Source: Opimibacter sp041746735 (GTDB taxonomy: Bacteria > Bacteroidota > Bacteroidia > Chitinophagales > Saprospiraceae). From it: DNA of 64,000 bases. Below, in pieces: positions 24,240 through 32,909 of the stretch. The notes below the pieces were generated by a model, which had not been told where the DNA came from, did no database searches, and was given only the letters and a program-made list of their open reading frames with translations. Made by a program: the position numbers and the translations under genes. The stretch is from the NCBI GenBank assembly GCA_041746735.1, contig JBGTGP010000030.1, positions 7,470-71,469 on the forward strand, given 5' to 3'. The first letter of the stretch is position 1. Each line of letters starts with the position of its first letter.

Positions 24240-24305
24240 ATAAACCTAAACCCCCTAACCCCCTAACCCCCTAACCTCCTAACCTCCTAAACCTCCTAAA
24301 CCTCT
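24240..24305 (+). repeat. CCTAACCC / CCTAAACCT low-complexity tract
   Basis: Tandem CCCCCTAA and CCTCCTAAA units directly precede the promoter of the isomerase gene (TATCTTGG at about 24304). Similar CTAAAC/CTCAAC tracts occur in the compound repeats at both ends of the window. Confidence 0.75.
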
Positions 24306-24339
24306 ATCTTGGTCCACACATCTTATAACTCTGATCAAA

Positions 24340-25386
24340 ATGAAAGGTCCTGCTATTTTTCTTGCACAGTATATCCGGGATGAAGCGCCGTATAACAGCC
24401 TTGATGGTCTTTGCATCTGGGCGGCGGCTCATGGCTATGAGGGTATACAGATACCGACCCTGGATACCTGGCTGATCGATTTAAAACAGGCAGCTGAAAG
24501 TAAAGCCTACTGCGATGAATTGAAGGGCAGGATAGCTTCGCATGGACTGGAGATCACGGAGCTTTCCACACATCTTCAGGGCCAGCTGGTAGCAGTTCAT
24601 CCTGCGTATGATGCCTTGTTTGATGGCTTTGCTCCGCCTGAAGTTCGGGGCAATCCCAAAGCCCGCACACAATGGGCGATGGACCAGTTAAAATATGCCG
24701 CCAAAGCAAGTGCTCACCTGGGCCTTTCCGCACATGTCACGTTTTCCGGAGCGCTGGCATGGCCGTATGTGTATCCGTGGCCTCAACGCCCATCAGGGCT
24801 CATCGATGAGGCGTTTGGTGAGTTGTCACGCCGCTGGCTTCCGCTTTTAGAAGTGTTTGATGATCAGGGGGTAGATCTTTGTTTTGAGTTGCATCCGGGG
24901 GAAGATCTTCATGATGGGGCGAGTTATGACCGTTTTTTGGATCAATGCGATGAGCATGCCCGGCTCTGCATCAATTATGACCCGAGTCATTTTGTATTGC
25001 AGCAGTTGGATTACCTGCAATTTATAGACCTCTATGAAGATCGGATCAGGACGTTTCATGTAAAAGATGCCGAATTTAATCCTGATGGTACCAATGGTGT
25101 GTATGGAGGCTTTCAGGACTGGATCGACCGGGCCGGGCGTTTTCGCAGTCCGGGTGACGGTGAGATTGATTTTGGCGGGATCTTCAGCAAACTGGCGCAA
25201 TATGGGTATGAAGGATGGGCTGTTCTCGAATGGGAGTGTTGTATCAAGGACAGCGAACAGGGGGCTGCAGAAGGTGCTTCATTTATCCGGCAGCACATGA
25301 TTCAGGTTACGAATCGGGCGTTTGATGATTTTGCCGGTAATGTATTTGACCGGCGGGCGAACAGAAAGATTCTCGGCATCGAATGA
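24340..25386 (+). CDS. Sugar phosphate isomerase/epimerase (xylose-isomerase-like TIM barrel)
   Basis: A 348-residue AP_endonuc_2-type barrel. Candidate metal ligands sit at strand ends: FELHPGEDLHD (Glu/His), CINYDPSHFVLQ (Asp-His), TFHVKDAEF (His/Asp) and WAVLEWECC (Glu). No signal peptide, so cytoplasmic. The exact substrate cannot be read from sequence; members act on sugars, inositols or hydroxypyruvate. It heads an apparent operon with a serine hydrolase (61 bp) and an FAD/FeS oxidase, which suggests catabolism of a hydroxy acid or sugar derivative, but that is inference. Confidence 0.88.
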   Translation: MKGPAIFLAQYIRDEAPYNSLDGLCIWAAAHGYEGIQIPTLDTWLIDLKQAAESKAYCDELKGRIASHGLEITELSTHLQGQLVAVHPAYDALFDGFAPPEVRGNPKARTQWAMDQLKYAAKASAHLGLSAHVTFSGALAWPYVYPWPQRPSGLIDEAFGELSRRWLPLLEVFDDQGVDLCFELHPGEDLHDGASYDRFLDQCDEHARLCINYDPSHFVLQQLDYLQFIDLYEDRIRTFHVKDAEFNPDGTNGVYGGFQDWIDRAGRFRSPGDGEIDFGGIFSKLAQYGYEGWAVLEWECCIKDSEQGAAEGASFIRQHMIQVTNRAFDDFAGNVFDRRANRKILGIE

Positions 25387-25447
25387 AAGCACCATTAAAT
25401 GGAAAGTATACTATGTCATCACATCAGTTTTAATTCAAACAAATACC

Positions 25448-26986
25448 ATGCTTCGTAATTGGATGATTGTGTTTTTTCTGCTGCTCTTACCTGCCCTCCA
25501 GCAGACCTGTATCAAAGCCCAGCCCACAGATTGGGTACACTTGATCGACACCTGGAGAAAAGAGTATAAGATACCGGGTATGTCAGTAGGCATCATCCGG
25601 AATGGAGAGATCCTGCTGTCTGAAGGTTTTGGGGTACTGGAAGAAGGCCAATCTGTAAAAGCAGACAAACACACCCTTTATTCGATTGCCTCCAATACCA
25701 AAGCTTTTGTAACCGCATGCATATCCGTATTGGTGGAAGAAGGAAAACTCCATTGGGATGATCCTGTCCGTCAGTATCTGCCATATTTCCAGTTGTATGA
25801 TCCTTGCGTCAGCGAAATGATCACGGTCCGTGATTTGCTCTGCCACCGCTCCGGGTTGGGTACATTCAGCGGGGATGTCGTCTGGTATCGAAGTGAGTAT
25901 CCAGCGCAGGAAGTGGTGCGACGCGCATCAGAAATACCCCGTGCGTTTGAGTTTCGCAGTGGTTTTGGGTATAGCAACATGATGTATATCACCGCCGGTG
26001 AAGTCATCCAGGCCGTCACGGGAAAAAGCTGGGCCGATTTTGCCCGCGAGACTTTTTTTACTCCTTTACAGATGCGGCGAACTGTTACTTCTGTATCGGC
26101 ATTAGCATCGTTGTCCAATGTAGCTACGCCCCACAAAACAGTTGAAGATGGCAACCAACCCATCTCTTGGGTCAATTGGGATAACATGGGCGCAGCAGGC
26201 GGGATGATTTCTTCGGTCGATGATATGCTTCGCTGGATGCGTCTTCTACTTCATGATGGTATCTATGGACAAGACACGTTGCTGTCCAAACGCCAGCAAC
26301 TTACGATGTGGACACCGCATGTCAACTTTCCCGTCAGTGATCGGGCTCGCGCACTATTTGGAGGACGAAATTTCAACGGGTATGGATTGGGTTGGGGCAC
26401 TTCGGAGTATCATGGCCGGCAGATGGTGTCGCATACTGGTGGATATGACGGCATGTATTCTGCCGTGTACTTGTTGCCCGGTGAAAAGCTGGGCGTAGTG
26501 GTGCTGACCAACTCGATGAGCGGCATCAGTACGATGCTGAGTTACGAGCTCATCGACCGGATACTGGGTCTGCCGCAACAGGACTGGAAAGAAAGGGGAA
26601 AAAACCAGGACCGTGCGGGACTTGCCGACAGGGCCACCAGAATCAACAAGATCATGGATGCGCGCATTCCGGATACACGACCTACCATGGAGGTGTCCGT
26701 GATTTCCGGACTCTACCGGTGCGCCATGTACGGCGATATCCGCATACTGGAAGAGCAGGGGCAGCTGTTGATTGATTTTGTGCAGGCACCTGAGCTGAAG
26801 GCCAGACTCCATCACTGGCATCATGATACGTACAGTATAGACTGGATACAGGATCAGGCCTGGTTCGGTTTTGGCACCGTACAGGTCCAGAAGGACAATA
26901 ACGGTGCTCCGATACAACTGCTATTTGAGGTCCCCAATGACGATATCTTTTTCGAAGAAATCCAGGCGAAGCGTGTTCAACCATGA
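25448..26986 (+). CDS. Secreted serine hydrolase (class C beta-lactamase fold)
   Basis: A 512-residue protein from ATG 25448, with signal peptide MLRNWMIVFFLLLLPALQQ... ending CIKAQ. Penicillin-binding-type motifs are visible: Ser82-x-x-Lys85 in YSIASNTKAF, Tyr175-Ser-Asn177 in GFGYSNMMY and H329-T-G-G in MVSHTGGYDG. The C-terminal extra domain (SGLYRCAMYGDIRILEEQG...) is the DUF3471-like lipocalin fold found in many Bacteroidota members. Substrates may be peptides, esters or D-amino acid compounds. Its stop overlaps the next ATG by 4 bp (ATGA), giving translational coupling to the oxidase gene. Confidence 0.92.
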   Translation: MLRNWMIVFFLLLLPALQQTCIKAQPTDWVHLIDTWRKEYKIPGMSVGIIRNGEILLSEGFGVLEEGQSVKADKHTLYSIASNTKAFVTACISVLVEEGKLHWDDPVRQYLPYFQLYDPCVSEMITVRDLLCHRSGLGTFSGDVVWYRSEYPAQEVVRRASEIPRAFEFRSGFGYSNMMYITAGEVIQAVTGKSWADFARETFFTPLQMRRTVTSVSALASLSNVATPHKTVEDGNQPISWVNWDNMGAAGGMISSVDDMLRWMRLLLHDGIYGQDTLLSKRQQLTMWTPHVNFPVSDRARALFGGRNFNGYGLGWGTSEYHGRQMVSHTGGYDGMYSAVYLLPGEKLGVVVLTNSMSGISTMLSYELIDRILGLPQQDWKERGKNQDRAGLADRATRINKIMDARIPDTRPTMEVSVISGLYRCAMYGDIRILEEQGQLLIDFVQAPELKARLHHWHHDTYSIDWIQDQAWFGFGTVQVQKDNNGAPIQLLFEVPNDDIFFEEIQAKRVQP

Positions 26987-29865
26987 TTCCGCAAACACCT
27001 GTTTTTATTGAGGAACTCAAGCGGCAGATCCGGGGAGATGTCTATTACGATCCGTTGGTGCTGGGAATGTATGCTACAGATGCCAGTATCTACCAAATCA
27101 TGCCGATTGCGGTAGTTTGTCCAAGGGATGAAGAAGATGTCAAAATATGCATGCAGGTGTCAGCCCATTATCATGTACCTGTCCTGGCACGTGGTGGCGG
27201 TACGAGCCTTGCTGGTCAGACCGTAGCTGAGGCTATCGTCATTGATTTTTCCAAGTACATGAATACCATCCTGTTTCTGGAGGACAAGACGGTGGTGGTA
27301 CAACCCGGAGTGATCCGTCATCAATTAAATCAGTTTTTAAAATCGAAAGGTCTTGAGTTTGCGCCTGATCCGGCTACCAGCACGCGGGCCACAATTGGGG
27401 GTATGGTTGCCAACAATTCATCCGGCACCAAGAGTATATTGTATGGGAAGACCAGTGATCATGTACAAGCTTTGAAAGTCCTCCTTGCGGATGGTACGGT
27501 CCTACATACAGGACCTTTGACATCAGAGGCTTTGCAGCGCAAACTTGAGAGTAAGGATTCGGACAGCAATCTTTACCGTAGCATGATCGATATCGTCACA
27601 CCGTTGCAAGATGAAATCGCCTCCCGGTATCCCAAAACCATGCGACGTGTTGGGGGATATGCGTTTGATGATTTTCTGGCTTCAGGTTTTGGTGATCTCA
27701 ATCGTATCCTGATCGGGAGTGAGGGTACACTCGGAATCATTCTGGAAGCAACACTTCGGTTAGTGGAGCTCCCGCGATACAAAGGTGTCAGTGTTGTACA
27801 ATTCGATCTCGCAAGAGATGCTATCCGTGCGGTGACGACCATGGTACGGTATCAGCCGTCGGCCGTTGAGATCCTGAGCCGACTTCTGTTGGGCTATAGT
27901 CGAAAAAATATTGAGACCGCTCCTATGTGTGGTTTTTTAAAGGGCGATCCGGATTCGATTCAGATTATTGAATTCTATGGCGAGGATCCGGAGGAAATCC
28001 GGCAGAGGGCGCAAGCGATGCACGAAGATCTTCGACGACAGGGCTATGGATATGCGCATGACTATTATCCGGAAGGGAAGACCTATCATGATATCTGGGG
28101 TATCCGGGAGCGGGGTCTCGGATTGATGCTGGGTGAGCCTGCCGATAAAAAAGGAGTTCCGGTCATTGAAGATGCAGCCATACCGCTTGAGCATCTTGAT
28201 GCATTTATTGCTGATGTTGTGGAGATATGTGAAAGTAGAGGAGTAGGCGTTGATTATTATGCCCACGCCAGTGTAGGCGTGATCCACATCAAGCCGATAC
28301 TGGACTTGCGGGTGCCATTGGATATAGAACACTTTAAGACCATAGCGGATGAGGTCTTTGAGCGTGTGATGCAGTATGGTGGTTCATGGAGCAGTGAGCA
28401 TGGTGATGGTATCGTGCGCAGCGGATACCTAAGCCGGTTTTATGGAGAAAAAATTTATGAAGGTTTTGTCAAAACAAAGAAGCTCTTTGACCCCCACTTC
28501 CTTCTCAATCCCGGGAAGATCATCGACCCGCCTCCAATGGACACGCATCTCCGATATGGCCCGGCGTATCACGATCTTCCTTTTGAAGCGATATATCAGT
28601 ACCGCGATCAGCGTGATTTCTATACAGCGGTTCATCAATGTTCGGGTCTGGGTGCTTGTCGGAAGATTTCAAGTGGAACGATGTGTCCGAGTTTTATGGT
28701 GACACGTGACGAAGCAGACTCCACCCGGGGCCGTGCCAATGCACTGCGACTTGCTATGTCAGGTCAGTTGGAAGGCGGGTTGGCGAACAAGGGACTTCCT
28801 GAAATTCTCGAACTGTGTTTGTCCTGTAAGGCTTGCAAAGCGGAATGTCCCAGTAGTGTGGATATGGCCCGTTTGAAAAGTGAAGTACTCCAGCATCAAT
28901 ATGATCGATATGGTGTAGGCTGGAAGGATAAGATGATTGGGCGCAGCCCGGATATCGCTCGTCGGGTTGCGGGAAGTGGTGCCACCTGGATCAATATGGT
29001 TCAATCGCTCCCGATAGTCAGGCAGATGATAATGGGTTTGATGGGGTTGGATATACGGAGAAAATTGCCCGTCTATGCAAAGCGTACCTGGACAAGGAGT
29101 ACTATAAAGCTTAAAAAACAATCGACCGGTGAGAAGCCCGATATTGTATTGCTGGCGGACACCTACACGCAATGTCATCATCCCCAATCCGGGATGGCGG
29201 CGGTGCAGTTGCTCGAAGCATTGGGAAAGAAGGTCTTGGTGCTGGATGCAGGTTGCTGTCAGCGGCCCAGGATCTCGCATGGATTTTTGAAGGAAGCATC
29301 ATCAAAACTGGAGCCTGTTGTGCAAAAAGTGATACCCTGGCTTCAGCAAGGTATTCCGGTCGGTGTATTGGAGCCTGGATGTGCATCAGCCTGGACGGAT
29401 GATGTGCCGGATCTGGTACAAGATGATGGGACAGCTACTTTGCTCAAGCGAATACAACCTTTCGAAAAAATACTTTGGACTGTACTCCAGGAGAATCCGG
29501 AGAGCCATCGCCGAATACAACCGCGGGCTAAAGAAATCATTGTGCATGGTCATTGTCATCAAAAATCCATGTATGGTATGGATGCTGTACGATCTGTTTT
29601 TTCCTTGTGGCCGGAGGTACGGTTTACGGAGATTGATAGTGGTTGTTGTGGTATGGCCGGATCATTTGGATATGAAGCGAAGCATTATGATCTGTCACGA
29701 CGGATGGCCGAACGGGTTTTAGTTCCTGCACTTCATGATCATCCGGACGCACTTGTCATCGCCAATGGATTTAGTTGCCGTCACCAGATTGCTGATATGG
29801 CAAACCGGCAGGCGGTACATCTGGCAGAGGCTTTTACGGTGAATCCTGTTTCAGAGAAAGGATGA
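26983..29865 (+). CDS. FAD-linked oxidase with Fe-S/CCG domain (YdiJ/Dld-like 2-hydroxyacid dehydrogenase)
   Basis: A 960-residue fusion. Residues about 35-250 are the FAD-binding PCMH domain (LARGGGTSLAGQTVAEAIV, ATIGGMVANNSSG) and about 270-545 the FAD-oxidase C domain (SSEHGDGIVRSGYL). Two Cys clusters near 552-567 (CSGLGACRKISSGTMCPSF) and 610-625 (CLSCKACKAECPSS) should hold 4Fe-4S centres. The end is a CCG/heterodisulfide-reductase-like domain (VHGHCHQKSMYG, DSGCCGMAGSFG). The architecture equals D-lactate or D-2-hydroxyglutarate dehydrogenases (YdiJ) that pass electrons to the respiratory chain. The substrate is not decided. Its end converges on ypdA, 15 bp away. Confidence 0.92.
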   Translation: MIPQTPVFIEELKRQIRGDVYYDPLVLGMYATDASIYQIMPIAVVCPRDEEDVKICMQVSAHYHVPVLARGGGTSLAGQTVAEAIVIDFSKYMNTILFLEDKTVVVQPGVIRHQLNQFLKSKGLEFAPDPATSTRATIGGMVANNSSGTKSILYGKTSDHVQALKVLLADGTVLHTGPLTSEALQRKLESKDSDSNLYRSMIDIVTPLQDEIASRYPKTMRRVGGYAFDDFLASGFGDLNRILIGSEGTLGIILEATLRLVELPRYKGVSVVQFDLARDAIRAVTTMVRYQPSAVEILSRLLLGYSRKNIETAPMCGFLKGDPDSIQIIEFYGEDPEEIRQRAQAMHEDLRRQGYGYAHDYYPEGKTYHDIWGIRERGLGLMLGEPADKKGVPVIEDAAIPLEHLDAFIADVVEICESRGVGVDYYAHASVGVIHIKPILDLRVPLDIEHFKTIADEVFERVMQYGGSWSSEHGDGIVRSGYLSRFYGEKIYEGFVKTKKLFDPHFLLNPGKIIDPPPMDTHLRYGPAYHDLPFEAIYQYRDQRDFYTAVHQCSGLGACRKISSGTMCPSFMVTRDEADSTRGRANALRLAMSGQLEGGLANKGLPEILELCLSCKACKAECPSSVDMARLKSEVLQHQYDRYGVGWKDKMIGRSPDIARRVAGSGATWINMVQSLPIVRQMIMGLMGLDIRRKLPVYAKRTWTRSTIKLKKQSTGEKPDIVLLADTYTQCHHPQSGMAAVQLLEALGKKVLVLDAGCCQRPRISHGFLKEASSKLEPVVQKVIPWLQQGIPVGVLEPGCASAWTDDVPDLVQDDGTATLLKRIQPFEKILWTVLQENPESHRRIQPRAKEIIVHGHCHQKSMYGMDAVRSVFSLWPEVRFTEIDSGCCGMAGSFGYEAKHYDLSRRMAERVLVPALHDHPDALVIANGFSCRHQIADMANRQAVHLAEAFTVNPVSEKG

Positions 29866-29880
29866 ATCAGACTACCGGGT

Positions 29881-30846
29881 TTATACGAGCCGACCAGATC
29901 GGATATGGGTGAGAATTTTTGTGGCATGCTCCCGTGCATTTTCAATAAAGAATTTATTAGTGCATTTGCCTCCACAGACTACACCGGCCAGATATAGGCC
30001 TGAGGTGTGGGACTCGTGTGTTTCCGGGTTGTAGACTTGCTCCGGGTCCGTGTCTGAGGACATGGGGATGCCGATCTTTTGGAGGAACGAATAGTTGGGC
30101 TGGTATCCTGTCATGGCCATGACAAAATCATTGGACAGGTCGACCGGTCCATCTGGCGTCATGAGGTGTATTTGGGTCGGGGTTATAGCGGTGACATGGG
30201 TGTTGAAATACGCTTTGATTGAACCCTCTTTGATCCGGTTTTCAATATTGGGTTTGATCCAGTATTTCACGCGGTCACTGATGGTATCGGACCGGATGAT
30301 CATCGTGACTTCAGCACCTTTATGCCAAAGTTCGAGCGCAACATCACATGCTGAATTGGCGGCTCCGATGACGGCCACTTTTTGCGCTGTAAAGGGATAA
30401 GGTTCGTCATAATAATGAGATACTTTCGGCAGATCTTCTCCTGGTACATCCATCCGTACAGGGAGATCATAAAAGCCGGTCGCGATGATCACGGATTTGG
30501 CCAGATGCGTGGATTTGCTGGTTTTGATTCTGAAATGACGGTCGGCTTTGCGCACGTCTTCCACTTCTTCATAAAAACGAACTTGCAGCTTCCAATGCTG
30601 ATATACTCTCCGGTAGTATTCCAGTGCTTCACGACGGGTGGGCTTTTCGCCATGACTGATGAAAGGAACTTGTCCGATCTCAAGGAGAAGGGAGGTTGAA
30701 AAAAAAGTCATGTTGGCCGGAAAATGATACAAGGTATTGACCAGCATACCCTTGTCGATGATGAGGGCCTCCAGACCCTGACGTTTGGCCTCTATGGCAC
30801 AGGCGATGCCAATAGGGCCGGCTCCAATAATAATGATATCAAGCAC
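29881..30846 (-). CDS. ypdA: YpdA-type bacillithiol disulfide reductase
   Basis: A 321-residue flavoprotein with FAD motif IIIIGAGPIGIACAIEAKRQG at the N-terminus and a second Rossmann motif VAVIGAANSACDVALELWHKG for NADPH. The TLYHFPANMTFFSTS and VVCGGKCTNKFFIENAREHA segments are characteristic of YpdA, which reduces oxidised bacillithiol. It lacks the CxxC of thioredoxin reductase, as expected for YpdA. No bsh biosynthesis genes lie in the window. It diverges from the OPT transporter. Confidence 0.9.
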   Translation of the reverse strand: MLDIIIIGAGPIGIACAIEAKRQGLEALIIDKGMLVNTLYHFPANMTFFSTSLLLEIGQVPFISHGEKPTRREALEYYRRVYQHWKLQVRFYEEVEDVRKADRHFRIKTSKSTHLAKSVIIATGFYDLPVRMDVPGEDLPKVSHYYDEPYPFTAQKVAVIGAANSACDVALELWHKGAEVTMIIRSDTISDRVKYWIKPNIENRIKEGSIKAYFNTHVTAITPTQIHLMTPDGPVDLSNDFVMAMTGYQPNYSFLQKIGIPMSSDTDPEQVYNPETHESHTSGLYLAGVVCGGKCTNKFFIENAREHATKILTHIRSGRLV

Positions 30847-30924
30847 AGGCTAAAGGTAGGAAGTTGTGGTGAGTGCATTTTTATGTCCCTGAATTCGATT
30901 TCCAGGGTCTTTCCTGAATTCTGC

Positions 30925-30932
30925 TATTTTTG
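30925..30932 (+). promoter_or_regulatory. -7 box for the OPT/debranching-enzyme operon
   Basis: TATTTTTG, exact TAnnTTTG, 22 bp before the OPT ATG. Confidence 0.55.
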
Positions 30933-30954
30933 GTCACCTTAATCAAAGCAAACG

Positions 30955-32898
30955 ATGAGTCAAGAACACAAACCCTATATACCCGCTTCGACTATTCTGC
31001 CGGAGACTACGGTCAAAGCCTTTATCCTGGGATCGGTCTTGTCGGTCATCCTGGCGGCAGCCAATGCCTATCTGGGTCTCTTTGCCGGAATGACGGTTTC
31101 AGCCTGTATACCGGCTGCGGTCATCTCCATGGTTGTACTCAAGATGTTCAAGAACAATAATATTCTGGAGAATAATATCGTGCAGACCGCAGCTTCCGCC
31201 GGCGAAGCGCTGGCCGCTGGAGCCATCTTTACCTTTCCGGCGCTGATCCTGCTGGGGCACTGGCAGAAATTCAACTATTGGGAGACCATGCTGATCGCGC
31301 TTTGCGGTGGTATACTGGGGGTGTTGTTTACGATACCTTTGCGGCGTGCTTTGATTGTCGAACAAAAGCTCAAGTTTCCCGAAGGAATCGCTACAGCTGA
31401 AGTTCTTAAAAGTGGGGAAGAAGCCGGAAAGACTGTGCGGTATCTCATCACAGGTTCGCTCCTCGGCGCGGGTCTCAAGTTTGCGGAAGGCGGTCTACAA
31501 ATCTGGGGCAGTGTGGCTGAAACCGCGACTCGAATTGGCTCAAAACTTTATGGCTATGTCGGCGTCAATCTCTCACCGGCGCTGATGGGGGTCGGATATA
31601 TTGTCGGACCCTGGATTTCCTTTCTCGTTTTCCTCGGGGGTATCATTAGTTGGTGGATTGCTATTCCCATCTATCTGTGGATCAATGGTATGCCGATTGA
31701 TGAAGATATCGTCGGAATTGGCGGCGCGGTCTGGAGTAGTCAGATCCGCTATCTGGGTGTTGGTGCCATGGTGGTAGGTGGCTTGTGGGCTTTGATCAGT
31801 TTGGCCAAACCCATCGTCGCCGCTATTCAGAATGGATTTGCCGCGCTCAAGAACCGAAAGAATACTGCTGACACGATTCGGACGGAAAGGGATATGCCGA
31901 TGGGACAGGTGATGATTGCGATCGGGGCGATGGTAGTGCCCATCTTTGTCATTTATCTCCGCGAGATTCATGATGTTCCGATTACGCTCTTTATGTCGGT
32001 CCTGATGATCCTGGCCGGATTTCTTTTTTCTGCAGTAGCCGGTTATATGGCTGGTCTGGTGGGCAGTTCCAACAATCCTATTTCAGGCGTCACAATCGCC
32101 ACGATACTCTCGTCTTCTCTGATCCTACTAGCCTTGATGGGGAAGGACTCTACCAGCGGACCTGTTGCCGCGATTATGATCGGGGCGGTGGTGTGTTGTG
32201 CTGCCGCTATTGCGGGTGACAATCTCCAGGACCTCAAGGCCGGATATATTGTTGGCGCCACGCCCAGATCACAGCAGATCATGTTGATGGTGGGGGTTGT
32301 AGCTGCTGCGTTAGCCTTGCCAGTGATCCTCAATCTGCTGAATACAGCTTACGGTATCGGTGTTCAAAGTGGAAGAGAAAATTTTCTGGCAGCCCCACAG
32401 GCCTCGTTGATGGAAAGCGTAGCCCGGGGCGTATTCCGGGGAGGGTTACCGTGGACGATGATCTATATCGGAATGATAATCGGCGTGGCTATCATTATTC
32501 TGGACAAGATCCAGGAGGCCCGAAAGAGTGAATATCGTTTTCCGGTATTGGCGGTCGCAGTGGGTATATATCTACCCTTTGATCTCGATAGTGCGGTGAT
32601 GGTCGGTGGATTGGTAGCATTGCTGATCTCACGCTATCAAAAGAGAAATGCCTCTGCGGCCAAACCAGATACAGCATCTGCAACAAGCCGTAGTGAACGG
32701 ACCGGATTGTTGTTTGCTTCCGGGTTGATCACAGGCGAAGCCCTCATTGGTATTCTGCTTGCAGTCCCGATCGTCATTTGGGAGCGCAATATTTTTGATC
32801 TCAACACCCAGTTGCCGGTTTTGGCCGGTCTGCTTGCGCTTGCCGGAGTCTGCTATTGGTTATATCGGTCGGCCACACGCAGTTTTGCTGAGCAATAA
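30955..32898 (+). CDS. OPT-family oligopeptide transporter
   Basis: A 647-residue inner-membrane protein with about 14-16 hydrophobic segments. Family signatures include TVKAFILGSVLSVILAAANA, NNIVQTAASAGEALAAGAIF, RRALIVEQKLKFPEGIATAE and AGDNLQDLKAGYIVGATP. OPT proteins are proton-coupled importers of small peptides or metal chelates; the substrate is not predictable here. A soluble loop (AAKPDTASATSRSERTG) lies before the final helices. The debranching-enzyme gene starts 11 bp after its stop, so the two are probably one transcript, although their functions are not obviously linked. Confidence 0.93.
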   Translation: MSQEHKPYIPASTILPETTVKAFILGSVLSVILAAANAYLGLFAGMTVSACIPAAVISMVVLKMFKNNNILENNIVQTAASAGEALAAGAIFTFPALILLGHWQKFNYWETMLIALCGGILGVLFTIPLRRALIVEQKLKFPEGIATAEVLKSGEEAGKTVRYLITGSLLGAGLKFAEGGLQIWGSVAETATRIGSKLYGYVGVNLSPALMGVGYIVGPWISFLVFLGGIISWWIAIPIYLWINGMPIDEDIVGIGGAVWSSQIRYLGVGAMVVGGLWALISLAKPIVAAIQNGFAALKNRKNTADTIRTERDMPMGQVMIAIGAMVVPIFVIYLREIHDVPITLFMSVLMILAGFLFSAVAGYMAGLVGSSNNPISGVTIATILSSSLILLALMGKDSTSGPVAAIMIGAVVCCAAAIAGDNLQDLKAGYIVGATPRSQQIMLMVGVVAAALALPVILNLLNTAYGIGVQSGRENFLAAPQASLMESVARGVFRGGLPWTMIYIGMIIGVAIIILDKIQEARKSEYRFPVLAVAVGIYLPFDLDSAVMVGGLVALLISRYQKRNASAAKPDTASATSRSERTGLLFASGLITGEALIGILLAVPIVIWERNIFDLNTQLPVLAGLLALAGVCYWLYRSATRSFAEQ

Positions 32899-32909
32899 TC
32901 CGCCACCGA

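Noticed and set aside
29881..30846. Thioredoxin reductase
   Set aside because: The CxxC active-site pair is absent and the sequence matches YpdA motifs.
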